Of a stretch of 6,372 nt of DNA, positions 1 to 6,372 are shown piece by piece; the stretch's first letter is position 1; each line of letters opens with the position of its first letter. The notes below the pieces were generated by a model. The model ran no database searches. It had not been told where the DNA came from and saw only the letters and a list, made by a program, of their open reading frames with translations. Source of the stretch: Pseudomonadota bacterium (GTDB lineage: Bacteria; Pseudomonadota; Gammaproteobacteria; Burkholderiales; Casimicrobiaceae); the NCBI GenBank assembly GCA_022709775.1, contig JAKLIE010000117.1:1-6372 (forward strand), given 5' to 3'. The position numbers and the translations under genes were made by a program.

Positions 1-366
1 GGTGGACAGCTCCTGCACCAGCGTTTCCGCGATGCGCCTCTGCTCCGGCGTCTGCGCGAAGATCGCGGACCGGTACTGCGTCCCCACGTCGTGCCCCTGC
101 CGGTTCCTCGTCGTCGGGTCGTGGATCGCGAAGAACACGCCCAGCAGGTCGCGGTAGGAGAGTACCGACGGATCGAACGTCACGCGCACGACTTCTGCGT
201 GCCCGGTCGTGCCGCGGCACACGGCCTCGTAGCTCGGCCGCTCGGTCGTGCCGCCCGCGTAGCCCGACTCGACGGCGGTCACGCCCTCGAGCTCGCGGAA
301 CACCGCGTCCAGGCACCAGAAGCAGCCGCCGCCCAGCACGGCGGTCTCGTGAGCGTTTCGATCCAT
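1..366 (-). CDS. msrA: Peptide-methionine (S)-S-oxide reductase MsrA, 3' end cut by window edge
   Basis: MsrA reduces methionine-S-sulfoxide, free or in proteins, back to methionine, with thioredoxin as the usual electron donor; it acts in the cytosol. The minus strand from 366 to 1 gives 122 uninterrupted codons. Seen: the active-site motif GGGCFWC at residues 12-18 with catalytic Cys15, a second Cys18 in the same motif, SGYAGG near residues 34-39, a GHAEVVRVTFDP stretch near 55-66, HDPT at 82-85 and GTQYRS at 95-100, all in family order. Family members are usually about 155-215 residues, so the last third lies outside the window. The ATG is fixed by a strong AGGAGG five bases upstream. The CFWC arrangement plus Cys50 suggests resolving cysteines, but which one is used cannot be decided here. 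It is divergent from the neighbouring membrane-protein gene. Identification is secure. Confidence 0.96.
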   Translation of the reverse strand, partial: MDRNAHETAVLGGGCFWCLDAVFRELEGVTAVESGYAGGTTERPSYEAVCRGTTGHAEVVRVTFDPSVLSYRDLLGVFFAIHDPTTRNRQGHDVGTQYRSAIFAQTPEQRRIAETLVQELST

Positions 367-371
367 CGTCG

Positions 372-377
372 CCTCCT
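372..377 (-). promoter_or_regulatory. Ribosome binding site of msrA
   Basis: Read on the minus strand this is a full AGGAGG, ending five bases before the ATG at 366. It fixes the msrA start and is the strongest Shine-Dalgarno sequence in the window. A weak -10-like TACGAT lies further upstream on the minus strand (397-392) but has no convincing -35 partner. Confidence 0.85.
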
Positions 378-474
378 AGCGCGGGATGCCCATCGTACTC
401 CGCCGGCCCCGAGGAGGCTCGTCGAACGGGCCTCGCATGGTCGACCGCGCGCGTCGGGACCTTACGCGATCGGC

Positions 475-480
475 GATAAT
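475..480 (+). promoter_or_regulatory. Possible -10 element for the yihY-family gene
   Basis: GATAAT differs from the sigma70 -10 consensus by one base and stands out in a very GC-rich spacer, about 65 bases before the GTG at 546. No good -35 hexamer lies 16-18 bases upstream, so this would be a weak or activator-dependent promoter, or a chance match. The position in the msrA/yihY divergent spacer is where a promoter is expected. Confidence 0.4.
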
Positions 481-545
481 GCCGGGCAGAGTCCTCCGGC
501 GTTCGTCGCGCGACCGGCCGGCCCGCGCGGCACTCCCCCACGACA

Positions 546-1358
546 GTGATCGCATTCCTCCAGGGCGTCGCCTCCCGTCTCAAGGGCATCCGCCTCAACG
601 CCACCGCTTCCAGCCTCGCGTTCACGACGCTGCTGGCGCTCGTGCCGCTCGCGACCGTTGCGTTCGCCGTCGTCTCGCAGTTCCCCGCGTTCGAGAAGGG
701 GCTCGCGACGCTGGAGGACTGGCTCGTGCGCGTGCTCATGCCGGGGAGCGGGACGGTCGCCGTCCGCGAGTCGATCAGGGGGTTCGCCGAACAGGCGGCG
801 CGGCTCGCGCCGCTGACGGTGGCGTTCCTCGCGATCACCGCCGCGATGCTGGTCGCGACGATCGACACGGAGATCAACGCGATCTTCGGCGTACGGCGCA
901 AGCGGCCGCTCGTGCGGCGCGTGCTCGTCTACGGGATCGGCGTGACGCTGGGACCGATCCTCGCCGGCGCGAGCATCTCGGCGACGACCTGGCTCTTCGC
1001 GCAGTCGCTCGGGACGGTACCCGTGCGCGAGTCGCTCGCGACGCTCGTCGGCAGGCCGCTGTCCTGGCTCGTCGCATCGTTCGCGCTCGCGCTCGTCTAC
1101 CGGATCGCGCCGTACTGCGCGGTGCGCTGGCACCACGCGATCGCCGGGGGGATGCTCGCCGCCGGCGGCCTCGAGGTCGCGAAGGCGTGGTTCGCGTGGT
1201 ACGTGACGCACGTCCCGACCTACCGGCAGATCTACGGCGCCCTCGCCGTGCTGCCGCTGTTCATGCTGTGGCTCTACGTGTGCTGGCTCATCGTGCTGGT
1301 CGGCGCGGCGATCGTCGCGACGCTGACGCCCGGGAGCAGGCGCCCGACGGACCGGTGA
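546..1358 (+). CDS. YihY/BrkB (UPF0761) family inner membrane protein
   Basis: This 270-residue polytopic inner membrane protein belongs to the YihY/BrkB family, once annotated as ribonuclease BN or virulence factor BrkB; its molecular role is not settled. Hydrophobic segments lie near residues 24-46, 87-107, 127-152, 170-188, 200-222 and 231-260, consistent with about six membrane passes. Family-type stretches are visible: SLAFTTLLALVPL (23-35), TLGPILAGAS (134-143), and IYGALAVLPLFMLWLY (229-244) followed by the hydrophobic final helix. Length is close to the roughly 290 residues of E. coli YihY, with a shorter N-terminus. GTG at 546 is the first possible start: the frame is open only from 480, and no ATG, GTG or TTG lies between. 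No Shine-Dalgarno sequence is visible. The gene is separated from exbB by 112 bases containing a hairpin and a promoter, so it is probably not part of the downstream operon. Confidence 0.9.
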   Translation: MIAFLQGVASRLKGIRLNATASSLAFTTLLALVPLATVAFAVVSQFPAFEKGLATLEDWLVRVLMPGSGTVAVRESIRGFAEQAARLAPLTVAFLAITAAMLVATIDTEINAIFGVRRKRPLVRRVLVYGIGVTLGPILAGASISATTWLFAQSLGTVPVRESLATLVGRPLSWLVASFALALVYRIAPYCAVRWHHAIAGGMLAAGGLEVAKAWFAWYVTHVPTYRQIYGALAVLPLFMLWLYVCWLIVLVGAAIVATLTPGSRRPTDR

Positions 1359-1389
1359 TGCAGGCAGGCCGGACGTGCCCGCGCGCACG

Positions 1390-1406
1390 GCGCCCCGGCG
1401 GGGCGC
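1390..1406 (+). terminator. GC-rich hairpin between yihY and exbB, possible terminator
   Basis: GCGCCCC (1390-1396) and GGGGCGC (1400-1406) are perfect reverse complements around a three-base GGC loop, giving seven G/C pairs 32 bases after the yihY stop. The bases that follow (GCCTTG) give only two Ts, so this is not a textbook intrinsic terminator. Neighbouring GCGCGC tracts offer competing pairings. It ends just before the -35 of the exbB promoter, consistent with a boundary between transcription units. Confidence 0.4.
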
Positions 1407-1409
1407 GCC

Positions 1410-1438
1410 TTGCCGAAACCCGGGCCAGAGGCTACAGT
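1410..1438 (+). promoter_or_regulatory. Predicted sigma70-type promoter of the exbB-exbD-lpxK operon
   Basis: TTGCCG (1410-1415) and TACAGT (1433-1438) each match four of six consensus positions and are separated by exactly 17 bases. A start site near 1445 would give a leader of about 25 bases before the exbB GTG at 1471. The TACAGT box is a comparatively AT-rich spot in GC-rich sequence, in the expected place after the yihY hairpin. Prediction only. Confidence 0.6.
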
Positions 1439-1456
1439 CCCGCGGACTTCGCTCCC

Positions 1457-1462
1457 GGGAGA
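1457..1462 (+). promoter_or_regulatory. Ribosome binding site supporting the GTG start of exbB
   Basis: GGGAGA lies eight bases before GTG 1471. It supports that start over an in-frame upstream start at 1375, whose extra residues are arginine/proline-rich and unlike the family. Confidence 0.6.
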
Positions 1463-1470
1463 ATCGCAAC

Positions 1471-2076
1471 GTGTGGTCGTTGATCCAGGCGGCCGGATGG
1501 CCCATCTGGCCGCTGCTCGCGGCATCGGTGATCGCGCTCGCGCTCATCTTCGAACGCCTCTATTCGCTGCGGCAGACCGTCGTGGCGCCGCCGGGGCTGG
1601 TCGACCAGGTGCTCGCGGAGTTCCGGCAGACCGGCGCGACGCCGGAGCTCCTTTCGAAGACCGCCCGCCGGGCGCCGCTCGGCCGCCTGCTCGCGGCCGG
1701 CCTCGCGAACGTCAAGAGCCCGCGTCCGGTGATGAAGGAGGCGATCGAGGAGGTCGGGCGCGTGGTGATCCACGAGCTCGAGCGCTTCATCACGACGCTC
1801 GGCACGATCGCCGCGATGGCGCCGCTGATGGGCCTGTTCGGGACCGTCGTCGGGATGATCGAGATCTTCGGGTCGCAGACGGCCGCCGGCAGCAACCCGA
1901 TCCAGCTCGCGCACGGCATCTCGATCGCGCTCTACAACACCGCGTTCGGCATCGTCGTCGCGATCCCGGCGATGATCTTCTACCGCCATTTCCGCGCCAA
2001 GGTCGACGCGCTGGTCGTCGAGATGGAACAGCAGGCGACCAAGCTGGTCGACCTCGCGCACGGCGAGCGCCTGTGA
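1471..2076 (+). CDS. exbB: ExbB/TolQ/MotA-family proton channel protein
   Basis: ExbB-family proteins form the multimeric inner-membrane channel that, with ExbD, converts the proton gradient into mechanical work, classically for TonB-dependent outer-membrane transport. The 201-residue product has three hydrophobic segments (about 8-28, 112-135, 150-175) and a cytoplasmic loop between the first two, the expected topology. Seen: the TM2 motif APLMGLFGTVVGMI (117-130) with Thr125, and the TM3 stretch LYNTAFGIVVAIPA (154-167) with Thr157; these threonines correspond to the polar pore residues of the family. The start is GTG 1471, because MWSLIQAAGWPIWPLL matches the family N-terminus and has an RBS. 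exbD follows after 19 bases. No tonB is seen in the window, so the energised partner is unknown; TolQ is a less likely alternative because no other tol genes are present. Confidence 0.92.
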   Translation: MWSLIQAAGWPIWPLLAASVIALALIFERLYSLRQTVVAPPGLVDQVLAEFRQTGATPELLSKTARRAPLGRLLAAGLANVKSPRPVMKEAIEEVGRVVIHELERFITTLGTIAAMAPLMGLFGTVVGMIEIFGSQTAAGSNPIQLAHGISIALYNTAFGIVVAIPAMIFYRHFRAKVDALVVEMEQQATKLVDLAHGERL

Positions 2077-2083
2077 GCGGCGG

Positions 2084-2090
2084 GGAAGGA
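2084..2090 (+). promoter_or_regulatory. Ribosome binding site of exbD
   Basis: The purine-rich GGAAGGA ends five bases before GTG 2096, in the 19-base gap after exbB. It supports the GTG as the exbD start and suggests coupled expression of the two channel subunits. Confidence 0.6.
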
Positions 2091-2095
2091 CGCCC

Positions 2096-2524
2096 GTGAA
2101 CCTGCGCGGCAACCGCGTTCGCGAGGACCCGGAGATCAACTTCATCCCGTTGATCGACGTGCTGCTCGTCATCCTGATCTTCCTGATGGTGACGACGACC
2201 TACCAGCGCTTCGCCGAGCTGCAGATCACGCTGCCCGAGGCCGACGCGGATCCTTCGAAGGAGCGCCCGCGCGAGGTCAACGTCGGCATCGACGCGCAGG
2301 GCCGCTACGTGATCGACCGGACCGTGTTCACGTGGACCAATGCCGCGGCGCTCGCCGACGAGCTCAAGCGCTCGGCCGGGCAGGCGAAGGACCCGGTGAT
2401 CATCATCAGTGCCGACGCGAGCGCGACGCACCAGTCGGTCGTCAACGTGATGGAAGCCGCGCGGATGGCCGGGCTCGTGCACATCACGTTCGCGACGCAG
2501 TCGTCCGGCGGCGCGAAGAAGTAG
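2096..2524 (+). CDS. exbD: ExbD/TolR-family biopolymer transport protein
   Basis: ExbD is the single-pass partner of ExbB; its transmembrane helix sits inside the ExbB ring and carries the proton-binding aspartate. The 142-residue product has a short basic/acidic N-terminus, then the diagnostic NFIPLIDVLLVILIFLMV segment at residues 15-32 with the essential-type Asp21. A periplasmic domain of about 110 residues follows and contains the typical IIISADASATHQSVVNVMEA region (about 102-121). Length matches the family (about 130-145). It starts with GTG, preceded by GGAAGGA, and directly follows exbB. lpxK begins 34 bases downstream, so the channel pair is probably co-transcribed with lipid A genes. 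ExbD is preferred over TolR because no other tol-pal genes are present, but partner specificity cannot be read from sequence. Confidence 0.92.
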   Translation: MNLRGNRVREDPEINFIPLIDVLLVILIFLMVTTTYQRFAELQITLPEADADPSKERPREVNVGIDAQGRYVIDRTVFTWTNAAALADELKRSAGQAKDPVIIISADASATHQSVVNVMEAARMAGLVHITFATQSSGGAKK

Positions 2525-2531
2525 CGGATTC

Positions 2532-2550
2532 CCGGCGGCCGCCCCGCCGG
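2532..2550 (+). other. Perfect GC hairpin immediately before the lpxK start
   Basis: CCGGCGG (2532-2538) and CCGCCGG (2544-2550) pair perfectly around a five-base loop, all seven pairs G-C. The hairpin fills most of the 34-base exbD-lpxK gap and ends eight bases before the lpxK ATG, where a Shine-Dalgarno sequence would lie; none is visible. No T-tract follows, so an intrinsic terminator is unlikely. Possible roles are slowing lpxK translation or protecting mRNA ends; both are inference. Confidence 0.5.
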
Positions 2551-2558
2551 CCACGCCC

Positions 2559-3596
2559 ATGGCATTCGCCGACCGGCTCGTCACCGCGTGGTACGCCCCG
2601 CGGCTGACGCCGCTCGCGGCGGCGCTCGCTCCCCTCTCCGCGATCTATGGCGGCGTCGTCGCCGCCAGGCGGGCGCTCTACCGGCTGCGCGTGCTGCGCG
2701 CGACCCGGCTGCGCGTGCCCGTCGTCGTCGTCGGCAATCTGACGGTCGGCGGCTCCGGCAAGACGCCGCTCGCGATCGCCGTCGCCGACGCCCTGGCGGA
2801 ACGCGGCTGGCATCCCGGTTTCGTGAGCCGCGGCTACGGCCGGCGTGCCGACGCGGCGCGCGTCGTGTCGCGCGACGACGATCCGGACGATGCGGGCGAC
2901 GAGCCCCTGCTGCTCGCGGCGACCGGTCGGGCGGTCGCGGTGGGCCGCCGGCGCGCGGAGGCTGCCGCGCTGCTGCTCGAGTCGGATCGTTCCTGCGACG
3001 TCGTCGTCGCCGACGACGGACTGCAGCACTATGCGCTCGCGCGGGACGTCGAGATCGCGGCGGTCGACGGCGCGCGCGGATTCGGCAACGGATGGCTGCT
3101 GCCGGCGGGACCGCTGCGCGAGCCGGCGTCGCGCCTGGCCGAGGTCGACGCGATCGTCCGGCTCGTGGAGGAGGATGCGTGGCGCGCGACCGGCGAGGGA
3201 CGCGACACGCTGATGGCGCACGAACCCGTGCGCTGGCGCAACCTCGCGGATCCGGCGCGCACGGCGGACCCGGCGACGTTCCGGCCCACGTCCGCCTGGG
3301 CGGTCGCGGGGACGGCGGTTCCCGACCGATTCTTCGCGCTCCTGCGCTCGCTCGGTGTCGAAGCGCGCACGCGGGCGTTTCCCGACCACCACCGATACGC
3401 GCCGGGCGACTTCGTGCTGCCGGAGGCGAAAGCGATCCTGATGACCGCCAAGGACGCGGTAAAATGCGCGCATCACGCGGACGGGCGCTTCTGGGCGCTC
3501 GACATCCGCGCCCGCATCGACCCCTCGCTCGTCGACCGCATCGAGGAGAAGCTTCCGTGGACGCCAAACTGCTCGAGATCCTCGTCTGCCCGGTGA
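2559..3596 (+). CDS. lpxK: Tetraacyldisaccharide 4'-kinase LpxK
   Basis: LpxK is a peripheral inner-membrane kinase that uses ATP to phosphorylate the 4' position of the tetraacyldisaccharide-1-phosphate lipid A precursor, giving lipid IVA. The 345-residue product is close to the usual 325-345. Seen in order: a hydrophobic/amphipathic N-terminus (about 10-38) expected for membrane contact, the P-loop [12 protein letters not shown] (59-70), GFVSRGYGR (87-95), [15 protein letters not shown] (149-163), [13 protein letters not shown] (177-189), FPDHHRY (274-280) and an MTAKDAVKC motif (295-303). Two spots differ from forms I know: GTAVPDRFF (251-259), usually nearer GIGxPxRFF, and MTAKDAVK, usually MTEKDAVK. 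No Shine-Dalgarno sequence is seen; a hairpin ends eight bases before the ATG. The last 40 bases overlap the trm112-like gene, making the final residues (after about 332) unconserved. Confidence 0.95.
   Translation: MAFADRLVTAWYAPRLTPLAAALAPLSAIYGGVVAARRALYRLRVLRATRLRVPVVVVGNLTVGGSGKTPLAIAVADALAERGWHPGFVSRGYGRRADAARVVSRDDDPDDAGDEPLLLAATGRAVAVGRRRAEAAALLLESDRSCDVVVADDGLQHYALARDVEIAAVDGARGFGNGWLLPAGPLREPASRLAEVDAIVRLVEEDAWRATGEGRDTLMAHEPVRWRNLADPARTADPATFRPTSAWAVAGTAVPDRFFALLRSLGVEARTRAFPDHHRYAPGDFVLPEAKAILMTAKDAVKCAHHADGRFWALDIRARIDPSLVDRIEEKLPWTPNCSRSSSAR
3543..3549 (+). promoter_or_regulatory. Ribosome binding site of the trm112-like gene, inside lpxK
   Basis: GAGGAGA lies seven bases before GTG 3557 and within lpxK coding sequence. 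It is a good Shine-Dalgarno match and decides the start of the small downstream gene, implying that ribosomes finishing lpxK re-initiate there or that the gene is translated independently. Confidence 0.7.
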
Positions 3597-3757
3597 CCAA
3601 GGGCGCGCTCGTCTACGACCGCGAGAAGCAGGAGCTGATCTCGGTGTCGGCGAGGCTCGCCTATCCGATCCGCGACGGCATCCCGGTGATGCTCGAGGAC
3701 GAGGCCCGCCGCCTTTCGCCGGAGGAGGCCGACGCATTCCGTCGGCACGAGGGATGA
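3557..3757 (+). CDS. Trm112/YcaR-family small protein (degenerate zinc-site form)
   Basis: The 66-residue product matches the Trm112-like/YcaR family commonly found between lpxK and kdsB (E. coli YcaR is 60 residues). Seen: [20 protein letters not shown] at the N-terminus, EKQELIS (23-29), [12 protein letters not shown] (36-47) and EDEARRL (48-54). In zinc-binding relatives the first motif is CPxC and later positions add cysteines; here the second Cys of CPxC is Thr and QELIC is QELIS, leaving only Cys11. The fold may therefore be kept without zinc. The function in bacteria is not firmly known; eukaryotic Trm112 activates methyltransferases, and that role must not be assumed here. The start is GTG 3557, supported by GAGGAGA seven bases upstream, and overlaps lpxK by 40 bases. 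An alternative in-frame reading extending far upstream would just be the wrong frame of lpxK. Confidence 0.88.
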   Translation: MDAKLLEILVCPVTKGALVYDREKQELISVSARLAYPIRDGIPVMLEDEARRLSPEEADAFRRHEG

Positions 3758-3861
3758 GGAACGACGGGCGCGTCGCCGGCGCGATGCGTCCGGCGGAACG
3801 GGCCGGCGGCACCCGCGCGCCGCGGCGACGCGAGGACGGGACGCGGCACGCCGTCGCGTAG
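3754..3861 (+). CDS. Possible 35-codon ORF between the trm112-like gene and kdsB
   Basis: An ATG at 3754 overlaps the preceding stop in an ATGA arrangement, the classic geometry for translational coupling, and opens a 35-codon frame ending in TAG (3859-3861). The product would be arginine-rich and low in complexity (for example RAPRRRED near residues 22-29), with no recognisable motif. In sequence this GC-rich, such short frames and arginine-rich products arise easily by chance, and no convincing RBS is present. It otherwise lies in the 122-base spacer before kdsB, which shows no promoter. I recognise no function and think it is more likely non-coding. Confidence 0.15.
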   Translation: MRNDGRVAGAMRPAERAGGTRAPRRREDGTRHAVA

Positions 3862-3879
3862 CGCCGCCGCGCGAAATCC

Positions 3880-4641
3880 ATGTTCACCGTCATCGTTCCC
3901 GCCCGCTACGCCTCGACGCGCCTGCCCGGGAAGCCGCTCGCCGACATCGGCGGCAAGCCGATGGTCGTGCGCGTGGCCGACCGGGCGCGCGAAAGCGGGG
4001 CGGACCGCGTCGTCGTCGCCACCGACGACGAGCGCGTGATGGCGGCGGCGCGCGAACACGGCGTCGAGGCGCTGATGACCCGTGCGGACCATCCCACCGG
4101 CACCGACCGCCTCGCCGAGGCGGCTGCGCTGCTGGGGCTCTCGCCGGAGGCGATCGTCGTGAACGTCCAGGGCGACGAGCCGCTGCTCGAGCCGGAGCTG
4201 ATCCGCCGGATGGCGGAACTGCTCGCGCGGCACGCCGACGCGTCGATCGCGACGGCCTGCCATCCGATCGACGACGCGGCGGAGGCGTTCAACCCGAACG
4301 TGGTCAAGGTCGTGCGCGACGCGAACGGCTACGCGCTCTACTTCAGCCGCGCGACGATCCCCTGGGCGCGCGACGCGTTCGCGTCGGGTCGCGAGGCGCT
4401 GCCCGAGGACCTTCCGATTCACCGTCACTACGGCCTCTACGCGTATCGCGTCGGTTTCCTGGCGACGTTTCCCGCGCTAGCTCCCGCGCCGATCGAGCGC
4501 TTCGAGGCGCTCGAGCAGTTGCGCGCGCTGTGGCACGGCCACCGGATCGTCGTCGACGTGACGATGGGCACGCCGGCGCCGGGAGTCGACACGCCCGAGG
4601 ACCTTGAGCGGGTACGCATGATCTACGCCGCGGCGCGCTGA
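3880..4641 (+). CDS. kdsB: 3-deoxy-manno-octulosonate cytidylyltransferase (CMP-Kdo synthetase) KdsB
   Basis: KdsB couples CTP and Kdo to CMP-Kdo and pyrophosphate in the cytosol, providing the activated sugar that WaaA adds to lipid IVA, the product of the upstream LpxK. The 253-residue product is close to E. coli KdsB (248). Seen: nucleotide-binding [14 protein letters not shown] (7-20), [10 protein letters not shown] (44-53), [11 protein letters not shown] (71-81), [10 protein letters not shown] (94-103) with metal-ligand-type Asp99, FNPNVVKVV (137-145), YFSRATIPW (154-162), [10 protein letters not shown] (181-190), LEQLRAL (211-217) and GVDTPEDLE (235-243). The ATG start gives the family N-terminus [12 protein letters not shown] directly. 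No clear Shine-Dalgarno sequence is seen. It sits 122 bases after the trm112-like gene without an obvious promoter, so read-through from the exbB promoter is the simplest model. Confidence 0.97.
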   Translation: MFTVIVPARYASTRLPGKPLADIGGKPMVVRVADRARESGADRVVVATDDERVMAAAREHGVEALMTRADHPTGTDRLAEAAALLGLSPEAIVVNVQGDEPLLEPELIRRMAELLARHADASIATACHPIDDAAEAFNPNVVKVVRDANGYALYFSRATIPWARDAFASGREALPEDLPIHRHYGLYAYRVGFLATFPALAPAPIERFEALEQLRALWHGHRIVVDVTMGTPAPGVDTPEDLERVRMIYAAAR

Positions 4642-4688
4642 GCCCCCGACTTCGGTCGCCGCGGCCGCCTTCTCCCGGGATCCCTTGA

Positions 4689-6372
<1,684 letters not shown>

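Noticed and set aside
414..434. GAGGC / GCCTC inverted repeat in the msrA-yihY spacer as an operator
   Set aside because: Five pairs with an 11-base gap is too weak in this base composition, and no known regulator site is matched.
386..1483. Open frame of 365 codons on the plus strand overlapping yihY in another frame
   Set aside because: The translation is arginine-rich and without homology-like motifs, while the yihY frame shows clear membrane segments.
462..1547. Long open frame on the minus strand opposite yihY, 361 codons
   Set aside because: The product is arginine/aspartate/glutamate-rich with no domain. It is the antisense shadow of a clear membrane-protein gene, as expected at very high GC.
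2588..3757. Open frame of 389 codons ending at the trm112-like stop
   Set aside because: Only the last 66 codons (from 3557) resemble a protein family; the rest is the wrong frame of lpxK.
2484..3893. Open frame of 469 codons on the minus strand across lpxK and the trm112-like gene
   Set aside because: Low-complexity, arginine-rich translation lying opposite two recognised genes. Its length reflects the scarcity of stop codons in GC-rich sequence.

Overview
This is a very GC-rich window with strong G/C bias at third codon positions. It reads as a chromosomal housekeeping segment of a Gram-negative bacterium, most likely a betaproteobacterium. The evidence is the lipid A / Kdo genes (lpxK, kdsB), the short Trm112-family gene between them, and the order exbB-exbD-lpxK-trm112-kdsB-adk, which I know from betaproteobacteria. 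The species cannot be named from the sequence alone.

Layout. Bases 1-366 (minus strand) hold the first 122 codons of msrA, a methionine sulfoxide reductase cut by the window edge. A 179-base divergent spacer follows. All remaining genes are on the plus strand: a YihY/BrkB-family inner membrane protein (546-1358); a proton-channel pair, ExbB (1471-2076) and ExbD (2096-2524); LpxK, the lipid A 4'-kinase (2559-3596); a 66-residue Trm112/YcaR-like protein (3557-3757) whose start lies inside lpxK; KdsB, the CMP-Kdo synthetase (3880-4641); adenylate kinase Adk (4806-5462); and a family 2 glycosyltransferase with a helical, possibly TPR-like C-terminus (5438 to the window edge), whose most plausible start lies inside the end of adk.

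How it fits together. The exbB-to-kdsB block looks like one transcription unit joining an ion-driven inner-membrane motor to two committed steps of LPS core/lipid A synthesis: 4'-phosphorylation of the lipid A disaccharide and activation of Kdo. A well-spaced sigma70-type promoter (1410-1438) and a GC-rich hairpin (1390-1406) separate this block from yihY. A second promoter-like pair (4699-4728) precedes adk, so adk and the glycosyltransferase may be transcribed separately.

Five of the eight protein genes (yihY, exbB, exbD, trm112-like, glycosyltransferase) appear to use GTG starts, and several starts lack a recognisable Shine-Dalgarno sequence. I see no mobile element, CRISPR array, tRNA, rRNA or defence system, and nothing that amounts to an undescribed system. 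The points most worth a second look are the glycosyltransferase overlapping adk, the hairpin occupying the ribosome-binding region of lpxK, and the Trm112-like protein that has lost its cysteine ligands.
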